64,000 bases of DNA from NCBI RefSeq assembly GCF_051859125.1, contig NZ_JBHYGG010000168.1, positions 1 to 64,000 of the forward strand, given 5' to 3'. Under the pieces are notes generated by a model, which was not told the DNA's origin, did not search any database, and was given only the letters and a program-made list of their open reading frames with translations. A program made the position numbers and the translations under genes. Positions 56,402 through 64,000 of this stretch are shown one piece after another. Source of the stretch: Gemmata sp051859125 (GTDB taxonomy: Bacteria > Planctomycetota > Planctomycetia > Gemmatales > Gemmataceae). The number at the start of each line of letters is the position of its first letter. Within the stretch, counting starts at the first letter, position 1.

Positions 56402-58606
56402 TTACTTCTTCGGCGGCACTGGAACGGGCGTCGGGGTCGGCGGCACAGGGACCGGAACAGGTACCGGTGCGGGTGGCGTCTTCATCGCGTCGACGGCGGC
56501 CTTCGACCTCGCCGCGTTCGCGGTTGCGGCGTCGAGCGCGGCCTTCGCGGGGGTGGCGCCGGCCGCGGCCGCGTCGAGTGCGGCCTTCGCGGGGGCGACT
56601 GCAGTCGTGGCAGGCGCGACCATCGGCGTGAGAGCCGCGGCGTTCTTCTGGTTCGCGGCGACCGCGGCCATCGCGTCGGTGTACAGCTTCGATGCGGCGG
56701 CGAACTTCGCGTTCGCGGCAGCCACAACCGCGGCGGTGTCGGTCGCGGCCTTCCTCGTGGCGGTGAGTTCCACGTTCAACGCGGCGAGTGCGTCGGTCGC
56801 CTTCTTGCTCGCGGCGGCGAGGTCGGCGTTCGTCGGCGCCTTCGCGGCGGCGTCGGCGATGGCCTTCGCGGCGACCGCTTCCGCGGCAACGACCACCTCC
56901 ACGGCGGCGGCCTTGTTCGCGGCAGCCGCGGCGACCGGCGTGGCCTTGTCCACCTCGGCCTTCGCGGCGTCCATCAGCGGCTTGTTCGCGTTCGCGACCG
57001 CCGTGTTGTCGGCCACCGCCTTGTTCGCGGCGGCGAGGTTGGCGTTGATCGTGTTCATGTTCGCGACGGCGGCGTTGTAGGCATCGGTCGCGGCCTTCGC
57101 CTTCGCCTCGGCAGCGGTGAACGCAGCCTGTGCCGGCGCGACCGCGGCAGTCGCAGCAGCGTACGCGGCCTCGGCCTGCTTGAGCCGCTCGGCCAGTGGC
57201 AGCGGGTTCGCGTCGAGCACGGCGAGCACCTTCGCGTCGGCGACGGACCACGTCTTCACGACGCCCGACCAGTCGCCCGCGATCACCTTCGCGTTCTCGT
57301 GCGTGACCGCGACGCGGAGTCCCAGGTCGGGGAACGAATCGAACGCCTTCACGGCGGCGCCGTTCTGGTCCCACACCTTCGTGACCTTGTCGCGGCCGGT
57401 GCTGGCGAGCTTGCCGTCGTGCGTGAAGCAAACGCCCGCCGCGCCACCGGGGTGGGCGGCCCAATTCTTGATGTTCCCGCCGTTCTCCATCTCCCAGAGC
57501 TTGATCGTCGTGTCCTCGCTGCTCGACGCCAGCACGTTCGAGTCGTCACGCCACGACACGTCGGTGATCATCGCCGTGTGCCCGCGGAGGCTGAAGTATT
57601 CGCGACCCGTGAACGACTCCCACACGAACAGCCCGCCGTTGCGGTCGCCGGTGGCGAGCAACACGCCGTCGGCGCTATACTCCACGGCGGTCACCCAGTC
57701 GGTGTGCTTCTTGATCTCGCGGAGCACGGTGCCGTCGAGCGTGTTGTAAATGCGAACGATCTTCGACGGCCCGCCGACGGCGATCTGCGTCTGGTCCGCG
57801 GAGATGTCGGCGGCGAGGATCGCGTCGCTCTCGGCGTTGCCGACCTCGAGCACCTTTTCGCCGGTCTCGACCTTGAACAGCACGGCCTTGCCGGACTGCC
57901 CGCCGCGCCCGCCCGCCACCAGCACGAACCGCGCGTTGCGCGAGAACTTGATGCTGTTGATCTGCCCGTGCTCGAATGGAATGAACCCCAGCAGTGCGCC
58001 GCTGTCGGTGTTGTACAGGATGACCTGTTTCTGCCCGCCGACGGCCGCGAGCGGCGCCCACGGACTCGTCGCCAGCGCCAGCACCGCGCCGGGCCGCCGC
58101 GCGACCACGACCGGCTCGACCTTCAACTTCCCGGCCACGGGCATCGGCGGCGCCCCTTCGGGCCGACCCTTCACGACGGACTTCAGGCCGATGTCGGTCT
58201 TCGGCAACACGGGGATGTTGACCTTGCTGCCGGCGTTCTCCTTCGCGCCCTGCTCGATCCACAGCTTCAGCAGCGCGACCTGCTCGGCCGGAATCTTCGG
58301 CTGGTTCGGCGGCATCTTCGGCTCTTCCTTGTGGTCGGTGAGCGTGAAGAGTCGCGACTTGTCCGGGTTGCCGGGCGTGACGACCACGCCCGCCGACCCG
58401 CCCTGTTGCGTGCTGGCGTACGTGGCGAGGTTGAGGCCGCCCTTTTGCTTGTCGTTGCCGTGACAGTTCATGCAGTGCTGCTTGAGCACGGGCGTGACGT
58501 CATCGACGTACGTGGGGTTCTTGGCGTCGGCGCGGACCCGCGACTCGCCGCCGGTCGTGGCGAGAACGAGAGCCGCCACCGCGAACAGGAACATCGATTG
58601 CCGCAT
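56402..58606 (-). CDS. Planctomycete cytochrome c/WD40 protein with Ala-rich tail
   Basis: A 734-residue protein from ATG 58606 with a signal peptide. A mono-heme cytochrome-like segment follows (CMNCHG at about residues 45-50, with a later Met/Pro-rich MPPNQPKIPAEQVALLKLWI), which matches PSCyt1-type domains. Residues about 165-475 hold WD40 repeats (HTDWVTAVEYSADGVLLATG, GHTAMITDVSWRDDSNVLAS). The last 250 residues are an Ala-rich, Lys/Glu-spaced coiled coil (AAAKAPTNADLAAASKKATD) and a Pro/Val tail. Such proteins occur beside DUF1549/DUF1553 proteins, as here. A protein-scaffold role in the periplasm, with or without heme, is likely. Confidence 0.87.
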   Translation of the reverse strand: MRQSMFLFAVAALVLATTGGESRVRADAKNPTYVDDVTPVLKQHCMNCHGNDKQKGGLNLATYASTQQGGSAGVVVTPGNPDKSRLFTLTDHKEEPKMPPNQPKIPAEQVALLKLWIEQGAKENAGSKVNIPVLPKTDIGLKSVVKGRPEGAPPMPVAGKLKVEPVVVARRPGAVLALATSPWAPLAAVGGQKQVILYNTDSGALLGFIPFEHGQINSIKFSRNARFVLVAGGRGGQSGKAVLFKVETGEKVLEVGNAESDAILAADISADQTQIAVGGPSKIVRIYNTLDGTVLREIKKHTDWVTAVEYSADGVLLATGDRNGGLFVWESFTGREYFSLRGHTAMITDVSWRDDSNVLASSSEDTTIKLWEMENGGNIKNWAAHPGGAAGVCFTHDGKLASTGRDKVTKVWDQNGAAVKAFDSFPDLGLRVAVTHENAKVIAGDWSGVVKTWSVADAKVLAVLDANPLPLAERLKQAEAAYAAATAAVAPAQAAFTAAEAKAKAATDAYNAAVANMNTINANLAAANKAVADNTAVANANKPLMDAAKAEVDKATPVAAAAANKAAAVEVVVAAEAVAAKAIADAAAKAPTNADLAAASKKATDALAALNVELTATRKAATDTAAVVAAANAKFAAASKLYTDAMAAVAANQKNAAALTPMVAPATTAVAPAKAALDAAAAGATPAKAALDAATANAARSKAAVDAMKTPPAPVPVPVPVPPTPTPVPVPPKK

Positions 58607-58627
58607 ATCAGGAAGCCTCAAGGGAAG

Positions 58628-59110
58628 TCAGAGCCATCGGCTGAACCGGCGTGAGAGCCATTGTTTGAACCGGCCGTTCCATTTGTGGTTCAGGGGAACG
58701 CCTTCCGCGTCGTACACCAAGTGTTGAGCGCTGGAGTAATGGATGCAACTCATCCGATCCACCAAAACCCCACCGCATCCGGGGTGTAAGTCGCCATTGG
58801 ACCATTCCGCAATCTTCGTCGAACCACATCGAAGACATCGGGGCGGGGATTGCCGCTGTTCGAGCCAAGCCAATCGGGTTGTAGCGACATCACTTGTCGC
58901 AAAGTCCGGATCGGTGATAACGCTGCGCAACGCTTCGAGCGATTCGATTTTTTCGCCTTCGGTTAGCATTTCGCACGATTGACACCAGATCGTGCGAATC
59001 ATGCACGGTACGCGGCGACCGCCCTGCATCACGTACTCACGAAGGTCGCTCGTGGTCACGTCATACACCCGGCGGCATCGGTCGCATTCAAACTCGGTCG
59101 CCCACGCCAT
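58628..59110 (-). CDS. Hypothetical zinc-ribbon protein
   Basis: A 160-residue protein from ATG 59110. Four CxxC-like knuckles are visible: ECDRCRRVYD, WCQSCEM, RCLRCGSTK and HPGCGG, enough for two zinc ribbons. The rest is ordinary, with a C-terminal basic tail (KWNGRFKQWLSRRFSRWL). No enzyme motif. It lies between the cytochrome and DUF1549 genes on the same strand, 111 nt after the latter. A nucleic-acid or protein-binding role is a guess. Confidence 0.75.
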   Translation of the reverse strand: MAWATEFECDRCRRVYDVTTSDLREYVMQGGRRVPCMIRTIWCQSCEMLTEGEKIESLEALRSVITDPDFATSDVATTRLAWLEQRQSPPRCLRCGSTKIAEWSNGDLHPGCGGVLVDRMSCIHYSSAQHLVYDAEGVPLNHKWNGRFKQWLSRRFSRWL

Positions 59111-59143
59111 TCGCGACCCTATGCAGTGAAAATCCCGATCCCC

Positions 59144-59217
59144 GCGTAGCCGCGACCCGGAGGGGAGCGTGCCACGTTGGCCCGCGTTCCGCGCTTCCCT
59201 CCGGGTCGCGGCTACGC
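59144..59217. repeat. 21-bp perfect inverted repeat between two genes
   Basis: Arms 59144-59164 and 59197-59217 are exact complements (core TAGCCGCGACCCGGAGGG). It directly follows the DUF1549/DUF1553 stop codon, so it may act as a 3' stem, but it resembles palindromic elements (TAGCCGCGACCCGG) dispersed in planctomycete genomes; that comparison is from memory. Confidence 0.6.
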
Positions 59218-59221
59218 AAGG

Positions 59222-61630
59222 TTAGTGGTTGAACATGAACTCGCGGGAGTTCATGATCGCCCAGAACACGTCCTCCAGCGCCTGCTGCTTGTTCGGGTTC
59301 GCGGTCACCATGTCGGTCAGCGTCTTCATCTCGGCGGCCGTCGGCGCGCGGCTCAGGCACCGCACGTACAGGTGCTCGATGATCTGCGGCGGCGTCTTCT
59401 TCTCCTGGAGCATCTTCGCCACCAGGCCGCCCTGCGCGATCTTCGGCTCCACCGTGCCGCCGTTGAGCAGGTGCAGGCTCTGCGACAGCGTCGGCTCCAG
59501 GCGCACCTCGCACGAACACACCGTCTCGCGCGTCGGGCGGCCGAACGTCGTCAGGAAGTACGTCGTCACGCCGCCGTCCGCGATCTGCACCGCACGCGCG
59601 CCGTTGGGCAACCCCTGAAACTTGTTCTTCGTGTCGGTCACCTGCGTGATCAGGTCGAGCATCGTCTCGGCACGGATGCGGCGGATCGGCCCGCGGGCGA
59701 AGTTCCGCGTGTCGCTCTCGTTCGTCTTCGTGGGCTGCGTCGAGCGCTGGTACGTCTGCGACGTGCAGATGTCGCGGACCAGCTTCTTGAAGTCGTACTT
59801 GTAGCCGGTGAACCGCTTGCCGAGTTCGTCGAGCAGTTCCTGGTTGCTGGCGGGGTTCGAGATGCGAACGTCGTCCACCTCGTTGATGATCCCCTGGCCG
59901 AAGAAGTGCGCCCACACGATGTTCGACAGGTTCTTCGCGAAGTACGGGTTCTCCGGGCTCGCCAGCCAGTTCGCCAGCACCACGCGGCGATCCTTCCCGG
60001 CCACGTCGGCGGGGGCGGTGCCGCCGAGGAACTTCGCCGGCATCGGCCGGCCGCGGACCGGGTGGTTCACCTCGCCGCCGCCGCTGTTGAACACGATCAG
60101 TTCGCGGGGGTCGTCGCCGGCCTTGCGGCCGATCTGCGTGAAGAACGCCGCGAAGCCGTAGTAGTCGTCCTGCGTCCAGCGGTCGAACGGGTGGTTGTGG
60201 CACTGGGCGCACTGGACCCGCATGCCCATGAACACCTGGGCCACGTTCTCCGTCACCTTCAGCACGTCCGTTTCGAGCTGGTAGTAGTTCGTCACCGGGT
60301 TCTTGAACGTGCCGCCGTTGGCCCCGAGCAGCTCCTTCACCCACTCGTCGGTCGGCACGTTCCGCGCGATCTTGTCCTGCAGCCAGTTGTAGTAGAGCAG
60401 CATCGACTTGTACGAGACCTGGTTGCTGCTGCGGATCTGGAGCAGTTCCGCCCACTTCAGCACCCACAGTTCCGCGAACTCCTTGCGGTCGAGCAGTTCG
60501 TCGACGAGCAGCGTTCGCTTGTCCGGGAGCGTGCTCACCATGAACCGGGCGTACTCCTCGGGCGTGGGCAGTTGGCCGATCACGTCGAGGTACACGCGGC
60601 GGACGAACACCTCGTCGGAGCAGACGCCGCTCGGCTCGATGCGGAGCTTCTTGAGCTTGTTGTTGACGCCCGTATCGACGTAGTTCGCTTCCGGGGAGTT
60701 CGGCCACACGAACTGCAGCGCCTTCGGCAGCGTGATGAACGGCACGCCGATGGTGAACGTGTGGAAGCGGGCCATCACGAACGACTCGCCGCGCTCGCCG
60801 GCGGCCACGTCGCCGTTGCCGTCGATCTTCGCGGAGTTCTCGTTGTTGGTGAGGAACAGCGCCAGCGAGGTCACGTCGCGGTCGGTGCCGTCGCTGTACT
60901 TCGCCCGCACGACGATCCGCTGCTTCTCGCCCTTGCCGTCGAGCACGGCCGACGGCGGGAACACCTCCATGCTCACCGGCAGCGTCACTGTCGGCGCATC
61001 GAGCGGGGCGTCGGCTTCGAGCCAGCGGATCATCGCCTGGTAGTACTCGTCGCCCTCGCTGACCTTCTTGCCGCCGGTGTGCGGAACCTTCCCCGTCGCC
61101 TTGTCGATGAGCAGGCTGTCCGCGGGAATGGCGAGGTTGACGCGGCGGCCGTTCAACTCGCGGGTGAGTCGGTAGTGGTCGCCCTCGGGGTCGAAGCCGA
61201 ACAGCGACAGGCGGAAGCCGTCCTTGCCTCGGGCCGCGCCGTGGCAGCCGCCGACGTTGCACCCGGCCCGCATGAACACGGGCATCACGTCCTGCTTGAA
61301 CGAGATCGGCTGGTCCTCCTTCGCCCTCAGCACCTTCACCGGCACCTTCACGACCTGCGCGCCGAGCGTGACGGTCATCTCGGTGACGCCGTCCGCGACG
61401 GGGTACACGACGGCCTTGTCGAGCCGCACGAGCGCCGGGTTGGCGAACGCGACCTGGGCCTGTGCCGTCACGTCGCGCGTGATGCCGTCGGGCTGCGTGA
61501 GTTGGACGACGAACGACTGGCGGTCGCGTGCGGTTTCGAGGCTGATGTCGGGCGGGTAGACGGCGACGGTCTGGGCGCGTGACTCACCGCAGAGGACGCC
61601 GAGCACGCAGAGGGAAAGCAAGGAACGCAT
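59222..61630 (-). CDS. DUF1549/DUF1553 (PSD1/PSCyt1) planctomycete protein
   Basis: An 802-residue secreted protein from ATG 61630, where the signal peptide MRSLLSLCVLGVLCGESRAQ begins; the longer frame upstream lacks such features. N-terminal Ig-like strands (about 20-110) are followed by a cytochrome-like CNVGGCHG (about residue 132), a second Ig-like module (VFPPSAVLDGKGEKQRIVVR), the DUF1549 core (FVRRVYLDVIGQLPTPEEYA, then VQCAQCHNHPFDRWTQDDYY) and the DUF1553 C-terminal half (NLSNIVWAHFFGQGIINEVD, FWAIMNSREFMFNH). These giant-family proteins are hallmark planctomycete periplasmic proteins of unknown function. It forms a cluster with the cytochrome/WD40 and PPC genes. Confidence 0.92.
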   Translation of the reverse strand: MRSLLSLCVLGVLCGESRAQTVAVYPPDISLETARDRQSFVVQLTQPDGITRDVTAQAQVAFANPALVRLDKAVVYPVADGVTEMTVTLGAQVVKVPVKVLRAKEDQPISFKQDVMPVFMRAGCNVGGCHGAARGKDGFRLSLFGFDPEGDHYRLTRELNGRRVNLAIPADSLLIDKATGKVPHTGGKKVSEGDEYYQAMIRWLEADAPLDAPTVTLPVSMEVFPPSAVLDGKGEKQRIVVRAKYSDGTDRDVTSLALFLTNNENSAKIDGNGDVAAGERGESFVMARFHTFTIGVPFITLPKALQFVWPNSPEANYVDTGVNNKLKKLRIEPSGVCSDEVFVRRVYLDVIGQLPTPEEYARFMVSTLPDKRTLLVDELLDRKEFAELWVLKWAELLQIRSSNQVSYKSMLLYYNWLQDKIARNVPTDEWVKELLGANGGTFKNPVTNYYQLETDVLKVTENVAQVFMGMRVQCAQCHNHPFDRWTQDDYYGFAAFFTQIGRKAGDDPRELIVFNSGGGEVNHPVRGRPMPAKFLGGTAPADVAGKDRRVVLANWLASPENPYFAKNLSNIVWAHFFGQGIINEVDDVRISNPASNQELLDELGKRFTGYKYDFKKLVRDICTSQTYQRSTQPTKTNESDTRNFARGPIRRIRAETMLDLITQVTDTKNKFQGLPNGARAVQIADGGVTTYFLTTFGRPTRETVCSCEVRLEPTLSQSLHLLNGGTVEPKIAQGGLVAKMLQEKKTPPQIIEHLYVRCLSRAPTAAEMKTLTDMVTANPNKQQALEDVFWAIMNSREFMFNH

Positions 61631-61680
61631 ATCGTTGAGCCTCAAGCGGTGGGGCATCTGATCAGACGGCCAGAGGTTTG

Positions 61681-61783
61681 CACCCCTGGCTATTACTGGT
61701 GACCCCTTTGGGGTCGAAGCGCGAGGCGACGGATCATTTGTCTTTGCCGCCCCACACGGGGCGTCCGCCAGTAGCCAGGGGTG
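61681..61783. repeat. Dispersed-repeat-like palindromic element
   Basis: CACCCCTGGCTA at 61681-61692 pairs with TAGCCAGGGGTG at 61772-61783, and a small GACCCC-TTT-GGGGTC hairpin lies at 61701-61715. The translated shadow (HPWLL, GRPPVARGVHPW) is a phrase I associate with planctomycete intergenic repeats. It lies between the PPC gene end and the DUF1549 gene start. Confidence 0.5.
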
Positions 61784-61802
61784 TACACCCCTGGGAGCGT
61801 TG

Positions 61803-64000
61803 TCACTTCTTCGGCGGCTCTTCCTTCTTCGGTTCTTCCTTCTTTGGGGCGGGCGCCCCACCGGCCGCGGCGGCCTTCTCTCGCTCCTCCTGCTCCAACC
61901 GTAGTTGCTCCAGGCGCGTCAGCCGCTTCGGTGGCGGTTGGTTCGTCATCGGCATCGGCGGGGGCGTGGTGGCCGCCGGGTTCGGCATCGGCGGGGCCAC
62001 CGCGGCGACCTTCGGAGGCAGCGGCACGTCGATGCGGAGTTCCGTGCCGCCGACGTTGCCCGTGATGAGTTCGCCGCCCCTGTCGATCACGACCTGGGCG
62101 AAGATGCCGCCGTGCTTGCCGACCGGGCTCGTCTTGTCGGCCACGATCGGGAACGCGATCTCCTTCGTGTCCTTCGTGAGTTCCATCGCCTGCGTCGCCA
62201 CCTTTGCGGGAAGGCCGTAGATCGTCACCTTCGCCTTGCCCTCGAACGGTGTCACCACCGCGACCTTGCAGAATAGTTGCGTCGTCTGGCCCTGCTCCAC
62301 CGCGGGGCGTTCCATCGTCATCGTCACGAGCGGCGCGGCCACCTCCAGCGTGAACAACTGGCTCGACGTCCACACCGGCCCCTTGCCCGCGTCGGCCACA
62401 GCGGTCACCGCGGTCTTCCACTTCCGCGGCGCGGCCGTCGGGGCCGCGTTCATCGGCAGCACGCACTCCGTCGCCTCCGGCGGGATCACGGCCGAGCCCT
62501 GAATGCCCAGGCCCGGCGGCGTCCACAGCGGGAACACGGTGATCGGCCCCTTGAAGCCCTCGGCCCGCTTCGCCACGATCCGCAGGTTCAGCACGCCGTT
62601 CTGCACGAGCGGCACCTTCGGCTCGATCACGTCGATCGAGTACGGGGCGGCCTCGGCGACCGCGATCGCGGTGCGGTCGGTGTTGTGCCGCGTGTACACC
62701 GTCTGCCCCGGTTGCGACACCACGAACGCCGCGTCGAACGCCGTCTTGCTCGGCACCTTCACCATCGGGTCGGCGTGCGTCGCCGTGATCGTCGTGAGGA
62801 AGCCGCCCGGCACGGCCGCGGGCGTGGCCTCGAACACGGCGGGCACCACGTTCAGCCCGGGGTCCATCTGGTCGGCGGCGAGCGTGACGCCCGGCGGGAG
62901 CTGGCCCAGGCCCATCACGAGCGGGCCGCCGAACTCGGCACGGTTGGCGATCAGCAGCGACGCGTAGCGTCCGCCCTTCGGCACGGTGATCGTCTGGCGG
63001 TCCTGGTTCGCGGGGTTGTTGCCGTCCACGCGCGGAATCGTCGTGCTGATCGACGGCGCGACGGGCGTGAGTTCCACGCGGTAGAAGTAATCGGGGCCGC
63101 CCTTGCGCAGGTGGTCGTGGACCCAGAGGGTGTAGACGCCGTCCTCGGGAACCGTCAGGCGGAAAGCACTGTCCGGGCCGCCGGCGTCGTCGTTCGACGC
63201 GAGCGCGGCACCGGCGGCGTTGCCGAAGTACAGCACCGGGTCGAGCGGCGAGCCGAGCGCACGGGCGTAACAGCGGGCGTCGAAGACCTGCCCCTTCTTG
63301 CCGGCGAACTTGAAGAAATCGACCTCGCCGGCGGCGGCGATCACGCCGTTGAACGCCGCGGGCGCCGGCCCCGGAGGCACCGCGGCGCCGGGGCTCGCGG
63401 TCGCGGCGGCATTGTTGCCGGCCGACTCGAACACGTTCGGCGCGTCGACGAGCCGGAACCTGAACCCGGTCGGGCTGACGCCTTCGGGCGTCTGGCAGTG
63501 CATCCGCCACGTGCCGTTGCCGTCGTCGGCCGGGAGCTTCACCTTCTGCTTGATCGGCCCCGACGGGTCGCCGAGGAACGTGAGTTCCAGTTCCTCGCCG
63601 GGCTTGCCACCCGCGGGAACGACGGCCGTGGGCCGCGGGAAGTTGCCGACGTGCAGCCGGTACTGGCAGCCGCCGTTACCGCCGTAAGCGCTCTCGCGGA
63701 TCTGCACGACGTACTTGCCGTCGGCCGGGATCACGACCGAGCACCCGCCGTCCTGCTGCGCGATCGGCGAGTCGTCGCCCGTTGCCAACTCGAACCGCTT
63801 GGCGTCGAGAATCGCGACGTAGGGGTCGAAGAACGCGACGCCGAGCCGCATTCCTTCGACTTCGACCGACAGCCGTTGCCCCTTCTTGCACTCGACGACG
63901 TAAAAGTCCTGGTCCTCGGCTTGCACGACGCCGTGAACCGTGACGTTCAGCGGAATCGGCTGCGGCTTGTCGAACTCGCTGTTCGGCTCGACTTCCTCGA
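61803..64000 (-). CDS. PPC-domain (pre-peptidase C-terminal-like) secreted protein, N-terminus outside window
   Basis: At least 732 residues, open to the window edge (minus strand runs off at 64000), so the start is not seen. Visible units: PPC-like domains with VQAEDQDFYVVECKKGQRLS, PYVAILDAKRFELATGDDSP and GKYVVQIRESAYGGNGGCQY; then AAGEVDFFKFAGKKGQVFDA, DGVYTLWVHDHLRKGGPDYF. The second half is Ig-like with long beta strands, and the tail is Pro-rich then Lys/Glu/Pro-rich (LEQLRLEQEEREKAAAAGG). PPC domains are carbohydrate- or protein-binding beta sandwiches on exported enzymes. Together with the DUF1549/DUF1553 neighbour it forms a common planctomycete gene pair. Confidence 0.88.
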   Translation of the reverse strand, partial: EEVEPNSEFDKPQPIPLNVTVHGVVQAEDQDFYVVECKKGQRLSVEVEGMRLGVAFFDPYVAILDAKRFELATGDDSPIAQQDGGCSVVIPADGKYVVQIRESAYGGNGGCQYRLHVGNFPRPTAVVPAGGKPGEELELTFLGDPSGPIKQKVKLPADDGNGTWRMHCQTPEGVSPTGFRFRLVDAPNVFESAGNNAAATASPGAAVPPGPAPAAFNGVIAAAGEVDFFKFAGKKGQVFDARCYARALGSPLDPVLYFGNAAGAALASNDDAGGPDSAFRLTVPEDGVYTLWVHDHLRKGGPDYFYRVELTPVAPSISTTIPRVDGNNPANQDRQTITVPKGGRYASLLIANRAEFGGPLVMGLGQLPPGVTLAADQMDPGLNVVPAVFEATPAAVPGGFLTTITATHADPMVKVPSKTAFDAAFVVSQPGQTVYTRHNTDRTAIAVAEAAPYSIDVIEPKVPLVQNGVLNLRIVAKRAEGFKGPITVFPLWTPPGLGIQGSAVIPPEATECVLPMNAAPTAAPRKWKTAVTAVADAGKGPVWTSSQLFTLEVAAPLVTMTMERPAVEQGQTTQLFCKVAVVTPFEGKAKVTIYGLPAKVATQAMELTKDTKEIAFPIVADKTSPVGKHGGIFAQVVIDRGGELITGNVGGTELRIDVPLPPKVAAVAPPMPNPAATTPPPMPMTNQPPPKRLTRLEQLRLEQEEREKAAAAGGAPAPKKEEPKKEEPPKK

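Noticed and set aside
56378..58654. 758-codon plus-strand frame opposite the cytochrome/WD40 gene
   Set aside because: Runs through the other gene's codon structure; no recognisable protein.
59177..61582. 801-codon plus-strand frame opposite the DUF1549/DUF1553 gene
   Set aside because: Shadow of a recognised family.

Overview
The window is high-GC bacterial DNA that reads as a planctomycete of the Gemmata group (Gemmataceae). The evidence is the combination of gene families: a DUF1549/DUF1553 protein with planctomycete-type cytochrome motifs, a cytochrome c/WD40 protein, a PPC-domain protein, a membrane Ser/Thr kinase carrying WD40 repeats next to an ECF sigma factor, a TIGR02996-type leader fused to leucine-rich repeats, and other leucine-rich repeat (LRR) proteins. 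No rRNA, complete tRNA or CRISPR array was found. The genus assignment is inference; the families are read from the sequence.

Layout. 1-2455: ECF sigma factor, ZAS-type anti-sigma factor and a small secreted protein, translationally coupled on the minus strand. 3346-6948: secreted HtrA-like protease with four C-terminal beta-rich repeats. 7411-12374: ECF sigma factor and a kinase/WD40 receptor. 12400-17640: a decayed accessory stretch with remnants of an alpha/beta hydrolase, a DDE transposase and a catalase-like protein, a 3' tRNA-Lys fragment that looks like an integration scar, an excisionase-like HTH gene, long perfect inverted repeats, and a pair of stem-loops sharing the same loop sequence. 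17616-19948: MBOAT acyltransferase, tiny membrane protein and SGNH-like protein. 20709-46290: a minus-strand polysaccharide locus of 26 genes, most overlapping by 1-8 nt. 46775-53000: TIGR02996/LRR protein, LRR protein, and gene remnants (AraC regulator, truncated PAS protein) with a MITE-like inverted-repeat element. 53136-56399: kinase/LRR protein whose last repeat is cut off by an in-frame stop. 56402-64000: cytochrome/WD40, zinc-ribbon, DUF1549/DUF1553 and PPC-domain proteins.

The main system is the polysaccharide locus. Its first gene is a NusG-paralogue of the RfaH/UpxY type, expected to keep RNA polymerase on the very long operon. Behind it come nine GT4 glycosyltransferases, four WavE-type transferases, two nucleotidyltransferases flanking a cupin, a HAD phosphatase, a GDPD-like phosphodiesterase, three methyltransferases, an acyltransferase-3, an O-antigen ligase/polymerase-like membrane protein and an ABC exporter pair (Wzm/Wzt with a C-terminal carbohydrate-binding-type domain). 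Together they suggest a methylated, acylated, probably phospho-substituted surface glycan made in the cytoplasm and exported by the ABC transporter.
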